A stretch of 64,000 bases of DNA from assembly GCA_002748665.1 (NCBI GenBank), contig PDTB01000024.1:1-64000 (forward strand). Reading direction: 5' to 3'. The position numbers and the translations under genes are program-made. Position 1 is the first letter of the stretch. Each line of letters opens with the position of its first letter. Source of the DNA: Dethiosulfovibrio peptidovorans. Lineage in GTDB: Bacteria > Synergistota > Synergistia > Synergistales > Dethiosulfovibrionaceae. This document shows, piece by piece, positions 60,192 through 64,000 of this stretch. The notes below the pieces were generated by a model that was not told the origin of the DNA, did not search any database, and saw only the letters and a program-made list of their open reading frames with translations.

Positions 60192-60506
60192 TAATCGGAG
60201 CAGAGAAAATCTCACCCTTATGCCAAGAGAGTGTGAACTCAGCTGAGCGAGAGACAAATCTTTCCACTATCGACGATTCGACGAGTTATTAGATGATCGG
60301 TCTTCATTTCGAGGAAAACGAATGTGTTTACGGCTACACCGGAGTTCTTGAGGAACAACCTCTTCAATGGAGTCTACTCGGGGAGATCTATTCTGATCCC
60401 CACACCATCTTTTTCTCTTCCGAGACGAACAATACTGATAGGTTTTCCTGTCACAAAAACACCTTTGCCCGTCTTCAGGGCAAGGATAGGACAAAGGAGG
60501 ATGAAC
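60192..60506 (+). other. Long untranslated leader with several hairpins
   Basis: Contains the perfect palindrome CTCAGCTGAG (60238-60247), a GATC-rich GGGG/CCCC hairpin near 60379-60401, and TTGCCC-N7-GGGCAA (60465-60483) just before the ribosome site. The overlapping plus frame from 60293 has no ribosome site and shifts out of frame with the real gene. No known riboswitch class was recognised. Confidence 0.4.
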
Positions 60507-60698
60507 ATGAGACAGGTGGTTCTCCTGCTCTCCATAGCTACGTTGTTTTTCTATGGGTACGCTCTGGCTGGTCTCTGGGGGGTTTTCCTAGGGAGAGGAC
60601 GATGGGGATACGTCCTCTGGGGTCTCACAGGCGGAACGGTCTCCGCCGTCGCCGCTCTGTGGCTTTGGAACCGGATAGCTCACCGCTACCGCTCCTGA
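60507..60698 (+). CDS. Small two-helix membrane protein of unknown function
   Basis: 63 residues from the ATG at 60507, 6 bases after AAAGGAGG; an ATG at 60501 abuts the ribosome site. Two hydrophobic segments (VVLLLSIATLFFYGYALAGLWG and GYVLWGLTGGTVSAVAALWLW) are separated by a basic turn (GRGRW), with a basic C-terminus. No family recognised. The 3' end overlaps the MocR gene tail-to-tail by 13 bases. Confidence 0.65.
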   Translation: MRQVVLLLSIATLFFYGYALAGLWGVFLGRGRWGYVLWGLTGGTVSAVAALWLWNRIAHRYRS

Positions 60699-62050
60699 TC
60701 GAGGGCCCCTTTCCAAGCATGACTCAGGGCCGCTGCGGCTTGAGGGATCTCCTGCGCAGAAATTCCACTCACAGAGAGCCTGACCGCCGATACTGATTCA
60801 CCGTTCAGAGCAAAACGCCGACCTGACGACACCAAAACACCTTCCTCCCGGGCCAAATCCTGAGCCTGATCTCCATCAATACCGGGGGACTCAAACCACA
60901 GATAAATTCCACCTTGAGGACGGAGAAAGGGCCGAGAGAATCGATATCCCAACTCCGAGCAAAGGAGTCCCATCCGACAGGCCATCTCGACTCTGGTCCG
61001 CTCCAAGGCTGAGGCCAGACCTCCCGAGGTAATGAACCAACGAACCACATGTTGGATCAACGACGACGGAGGACCGCCGCAGCAGTTCAGAGACAGAAGA
61101 AACATCGGCCGAAGTTCATCAGGGACCAGGGCGTATCCCAACCGGAGCCCCGGGAAAAGGGCTTGACTGAAGGATCCCAGGTAGAGAATCCTGTGGCCGT
61201 CATCCAGAGCTCTCAACGCTGGCACACTGGTATCACCGTAGCGAAGCTCACCGTAGGCATCGTCCTCGACGATCCATATGCTTCTGCGCCTGGCTAAAGC
61301 CAGAATTGATTCCCGGAGAGCCCCATCCATCGTTGCCCCCGTCGGGTTGGCAAAACTTGGGACCAGATAGACCGCTCCGTCAGCTTCGATACATTCCATA
61401 GCCTCCCGAGGGTCACCCAGCCGGGGAAAGGGGAGCACACGGAGCCCAGCCTCTCTCGCCATAACCGGAGCATCGGGATAATTGAACCAGTCCATAAGTA
61501 CCGTCCGAACCCCGACCCGACGGAGAGAAGCGAAGGAAACCATCAGCCCCTGACGACCGCCTGACGTGAGAACCACGTCCCTCCAATCAGCGGGAATTCC
61601 CCGGGATGCCCCATGTGCCACCAGAGCATGACGGAGATCGGGAAACCCCTCAAGTGGACTTTCCCCAAGAGCCACTGCCACATCCCGACAAAGCACATCC
61701 CGAACAATCGCAGTAAGAGCCGATACAGGCATAAGGTTGGGCGTCGGGGCTTCCCCATTCATGATCCACAAAGCCACGTCAGGATCGTCTCCTTTTTCAA
61801 CGCATCGAGAGGCCCCTGTGACATAGGCCCCACTCCGACCTCGCTGAATCAAAAGCCCTTGATCCTCCAACACCCTGTATGCCTCAATGACGGTCATCCG
61901 GCTCACCCCCAGATTATCGGCAAACCGTCGAGTCCCAGGCAGTTGCTCCCCTACAGACAGAGCCCCTACCTGAATCATGCGTTCCAGATGAATGGCTATC
62001 TGACGATACAGAGGAAGCTTAGATGATCGATTCAAGGGGACTTCTAACAT
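60686..62050 (-). CDS. MocR-type regulator (GntR wHTH fused to aminotransferase fold) lacking the PLP lysine
   Basis: 454 residues. N-terminal GntR winged helix (about 10-78): LYRQIAIHLERMIQVGALSVGEQLPGTRRFADNLGVSRMTVIEAYRVLEDQGL. Residues about 95-450 are a fold-type I aminotransferase domain: PSFANPTGATMDG and IVEDDAYGELRYG keep PLP-contacting Asn and Asp residues. The segment that normally reads S-K around the Schiff-base lysine is LGSFSQALFPGLRLGY, with Gln296 (codon CAA, 61163-61165) in place of Lys. It therefore cannot form the usual internal aldimine. Divergent from the HAD gene, a plausible target. Confidence 0.88.
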   Translation of the reverse strand: MLEVPLNRSSKLPLYRQIAIHLERMIQVGALSVGEQLPGTRRFADNLGVSRMTVIEAYRVLEDQGLLIQRGRSGAYVTGASRCVEKGDDPDVALWIMNGEAPTPNLMPVSALTAIVRDVLCRDVAVALGESPLEGFPDLRHALVAHGASRGIPADWRDVVLTSGGRQGLMVSFASLRRVGVRTVLMDWFNYPDAPVMAREAGLRVLPFPRLGDPREAMECIEADGAVYLVPSFANPTGATMDGALRESILALARRRSIWIVEDDAYGELRYGDTSVPALRALDDGHRILYLGSFSQALFPGLRLGYALVPDELRPMFLLSLNCCGGPPSSLIQHVVRWFITSGGLASALERTRVEMACRMGLLCSELGYRFSRPFLRPQGGIYLWFESPGIDGDQAQDLAREEGVLVSSGRRFALNGESVSAVRLSVSGISAQEIPQAAAALSHAWKGALDQER

Positions 62051-62093
62051 ATCGCAGCGTCACCTCACATAAAAAAGTCTATCGAATGCCTTC

Positions 62094-62122
62094 TTGCAGT
62101 ACCTGGTCGTGAGCCGTACAAT
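62094..62122 (+). promoter_or_regulatory. Promoter of the HAD phosphatase gene
   Basis: TTGCAG (62094-62099), 17-base spacer, TACAAT (62117-62122), 39 bases before the ATG. GTACC occurs at 62099 and 62140, a weak direct repeat in the MocR-HAD divergent gap. Confidence 0.65.
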
Positions 62123-62160
62123 AGATTGTCGTCTTTATCGTACCTCCAGGGAGGAATTTC

Positions 62161-63003
62161 ATGTCCATTTTGTCACCGTTACAAGCAGACTGTATTATCT
62201 TCGATGTCGATGGCGTTCTTATCGATACAAGGGACTCCTTTCCAAACGTTATCAAAACCGCAATCCACAGGATCTGGACCTCCGTTCTGGGACGGCAGGC
62301 CGAGGAGTCGCCCTTCTCGATTCGTCATTTTGAGACAGCCAAGCGATACCCCTCGTTCAACGACGATTACGATATCTGCTGGGCCCTCACCACTATGGCA
62401 GTATCGAGAAAAGATGAGGACCTGGATCGATGTTTCCCCAGCCCATGGCAATGGGAAGAGAGCATCCTGGCCATGGAGGCTTCAGACCTGGACATGGTAC
62501 CATGGTTCACCAAGAACTTCGGCGATGGCGTCCCCTACGACGAGACACGCTCCATCTGTCAGGAGATCTACTTTGGATCCGACAAAACGCAAGACCTCCT
62601 GGGCAGGACGCCCATCAGCCAGGACGAACCGGGATTATGGCTTCGGGAGTCGCCTCTTTTAAAAAAACACTGGAACTCTTTTTCCCTGCCAGTGGGAATC
62701 TACACCGGCCGCTCCAGGGAGGAGCTCGCCCTGGCCCTGGAGATCCTGCAATGGGAGGATCTCCCTCAGGAACAAACCATCTGCTGGGACGATGGTATCC
62801 GAAAACCCTCGCCTCAAGGGCTTCAGGAACTCTGCCTTCACATGGACACGACGTGGCCCCTGTTTTTCGGCGATACGGCCAGCGACAGGAAGAGCCTTCT
62901 GGCTTTAGGCAAAGGGGATTTCGTGGCAATCGGCCGACTCATAAAAAACACCGAATTTCGTTTTCCCAACATACAAGACGCTCTCAGAGCTCTGGGGCTC
63001 TGA
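62161..63003 (+). CDS. HAD-superfamily phosphatase-like protein
   Basis: 280 residues; AGGGAGG lies 6 bases before the ATG. HAD motif I IIFDVDGVLIDTRDSF (residues about 11-26); motif II near GIYTGRSREEL; motif III/IV region WDDGIRKPSPQGLQEL and FFGDTASDRKSLLALG with the acidic pair. The insert between motifs I and II is about 150 residues, larger than in simple phosphoglycolate phosphatases, resembling the TIGR01548 subgroup. Substrate unknown. Divergent from the MocR regulator, suggesting control by it. Confidence 0.82.
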   Translation: MSILSPLQADCIIFDVDGVLIDTRDSFPNVIKTAIHRIWTSVLGRQAEESPFSIRHFETAKRYPSFNDDYDICWALTTMAVSRKDEDLDRCFPSPWQWEESILAMEASDLDMVPWFTKNFGDGVPYDETRSICQEIYFGSDKTQDLLGRTPISQDEPGLWLRESPLLKKHWNSFSLPVGIYTGRSREELALALEILQWEDLPQEQTICWDDGIRKPSPQGLQELCLHMDTTWPLFFGDTASDRKSLLALGKGDFVAIGRLIKNTEFRFPNIQDALRALGL

Positions 63004-63007
63004 GAGC
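62980..63007. terminator. Bidirectional hairpin between the HAD and AMP-binding genes
   Basis: Perfect 11-bp arms GCTCTCAGAGC (62980-62990) and GCTCTGAGAGC (62997-63007). The HAD stop codon lies within the 3' arm. No adjacent U-run, so termination strength is uncertain. Confidence 0.55.
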
Positions 63008-63029
63008 GCATCTCACACAACTTTTTCTG

Positions 63030-64000
63030 CTATCTCTGTTGTCTCGCCTGCTCCTCCAGAGCCTCTCGAAGGATTCGACGCAGGATTTTCCCCATACTGT
63101 TTCGGGGGAAATCCTGCACGATCTCAATTCGACGCGGAACTTTATAGTGAGCCAAACGTTCCTTGCAATAGACGATAAGCTCCTCGGGCGAAGGGGGCCC
63201 TTCAGGTACCACCGACACGTACGCACAGGGCACCTGCCCACTTAAAGAGTTGGGACGCCCAACGGTCGCGGCCTCCATAACTCCAGGATGGCTCGTCAAA
63301 ATTGCCTCAACCTCCTGGGGGTAGACGTTGAAACCGCCGACAATAATCATGTCGCTGGCTCGATCCACGATCCGAACATATCGCTCGTCATCCATGACGA
63401 CGACATCCCCCGTGTTGAACCAGCCGTCTACAAACTTTTTCTCCGTCATTTCAGGATCCTTAAAATACCCAGAAGCCACTGAGGGGCCCCGGACCCAAAG
63501 GACTCCCTCCTCACCAAGCATAACAGAGTTTCCGTCAGAATCGAGCACCTTCGCTTCGATCTTCTCCAGTAAGGGGCCTACCGTACCCAACCGGCGCCGT
63601 TCATATGTAGGATTCACTGCCAAGACGGGAGAGCACTCAGTCAAGCCGTAGCCTTCCAGCACAGGGACCCCAAAGACCCTCCGAACCCGTTCATCCAATG
63701 CCGGTGGAAAGCGATCACCGCCACTGAGGACAACCCTAAGAGAATCAAAAGTCGATCCAGCCTTTGCGGCTGCTCCCACCATGAGGTGCAGCATGGTGGG
63801 AACACCCACGATCACCGTAACCCGAGCGGCAGTAATCGCCCGAAGAACCCTGTCAGGAGGCATAAATATCGGCACCACAGCCTGCCGATTGCCAGCAATC
63901 AGAGGCAACAGAGCACTGGTAACAAGCCCCAATGTATGAAAATTCGGCAGCACGTTGAGAAAAACGTCACAGGGCTTCAGAATATTCACCAGCTGAAGGG
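63030..64000 (-). CDS. AMP-dependent (acyl-CoA) synthetase/ligase, 5' end outside the window
   Basis: C-terminal 323 residues visible; the frame stays open to the right edge (a GTG at 63989 is internal). ANL-superfamily motifs: LEGYGLTECSPVLAVNP, adenylation-site FNTGDVV, hinge DRASDMIIVGGFNVYPQEVEAIL, and the C-terminal catalytic Lys region FPRNSMGKILRRILRE. This matches long- or medium-chain fatty-acyl-CoA synthetases; the acyl substrate cannot be inferred from this part. Convergent with the HAD gene. Confidence 0.9.
   Translation of the reverse strand, partial: LQLVNILKPCDVFLNVLPNFHTLGLVTSALLPLIAGNRQAVVPIFMPPDRVLRAITAARVTVIVGVPTMLHLMVGAAAKAGSTFDSLRVVLSGGDRFPPALDERVRRVFGVPVLEGYGLTECSPVLAVNPTYERRRLGTVGPLLEKIEAKVLDSDGNSVMLGEEGVLWVRGPSVASGYFKDPEMTEKKFVDGWFNTGDVVVMDDERYVRIVDRASDMIIVGGFNVYPQEVEAILTSHPGVMEAATVGRPNSLSGQVPCAYVSVVPEGPPSPEELIVYCKERLAHYKVPRRIEIVQDFPRNSMGKILRRILREALEEQARQQR

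Noticed and set aside
60460-60500. FMN-riboswitch-like CTTCAGGGCAAGG
   Set aside because: It is explained by a short TTGCCC/GGGCAA hairpin; the other conserved RFN segments are absent.

Overview
The window looks like a chromosomal segment of a diderm, anaerobic, amino-acid-fermenting bacterium, most likely a member of the Synergistota (inference; a Dethiosulfovibrio-like genome of mid-50s percent GC would fit). Pointers are LptA- and LptB-type envelope genes together with Firmicutes-like gene orders (rny-ymdB, radC-mreBCD-mrdA-minCDE-rodA, dnaG-rpoD, HrcA/CIRCE-controlled groESL), a two-subunit glycine dehydrogenase (GcvPA/GcvPB), a membrane pyrophosphatase, Rex, and the radical-SAM pair TIGR03960/TIGR03936. 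Almost every gene lies on the minus strand, as expected for one replichore arm.

Layout, left to right. 1-1272: an exported right-handed beta-helix repeat protein running off the left edge. 1273-1975: gene-poor, with decayed coding fragments. 1976-4908: ymdB, rny and a terminator-bounded IscR-like Rrf2 regulator. 4949-20211: a long, tightly overlapped minus-strand run (Sua5, tgt, tatD, metG, rsmI, a YfiC-type methyltransferase, smc, rng, TIGR03936, TIGR03960, rodA, minE), continuing into minD, minC, mrdA, mreD, mreC, mreB and radC (20223-26504), the cell-shape and division block. 26501-34369: MBL hydrolase, dtd, rel, recJ, secF, secD, yajC. 34436-39617: rex, eno, an RqcP-like S4 protein, rpoD, dnaG. 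39716-45470: hppA, guaA, groEL, groES with a perfect CIRCE element. 45662-51377: tsaD, a Cys-rich zinc ribbon, an exported hypothetical, murJ, a plus-strand HycI-like hydrogenase protease, lptB, an LptA-like protein and an unknown 141-residue protein.

The right end is more accessory. Two plus-strand tRNA genes (Gln-CUG, Glu-CUC) with their own promoter and terminator are followed by a PHP-phosphatase/NhaC antiporter operon. Next comes an operon of an SDR dehydrogenase, GcvPA, GcvPB and an ATP-NAD kinase family protein, driven by a consensus promoter that sits on a large inverted repeat with two further palindromes upstream. Then follow a small membrane protein behind a long leader, a MocR-type regulator whose Schiff-base lysine is replaced by glutamine, a divergent HAD phosphatase, and an acyl-CoA-synthetase-like gene running off the right edge.

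Most of the window is ordinary housekeeping. The parts most worth a second look are the 59.8-62.2 kb regulatory region, the lysine-less MocR protein, the SDR-GcvPAB-NADK operon, the unknown gene coupled to LptA/LptB, and the orphan hydrogenase protease. I did not find a clear new defence or mobile system.
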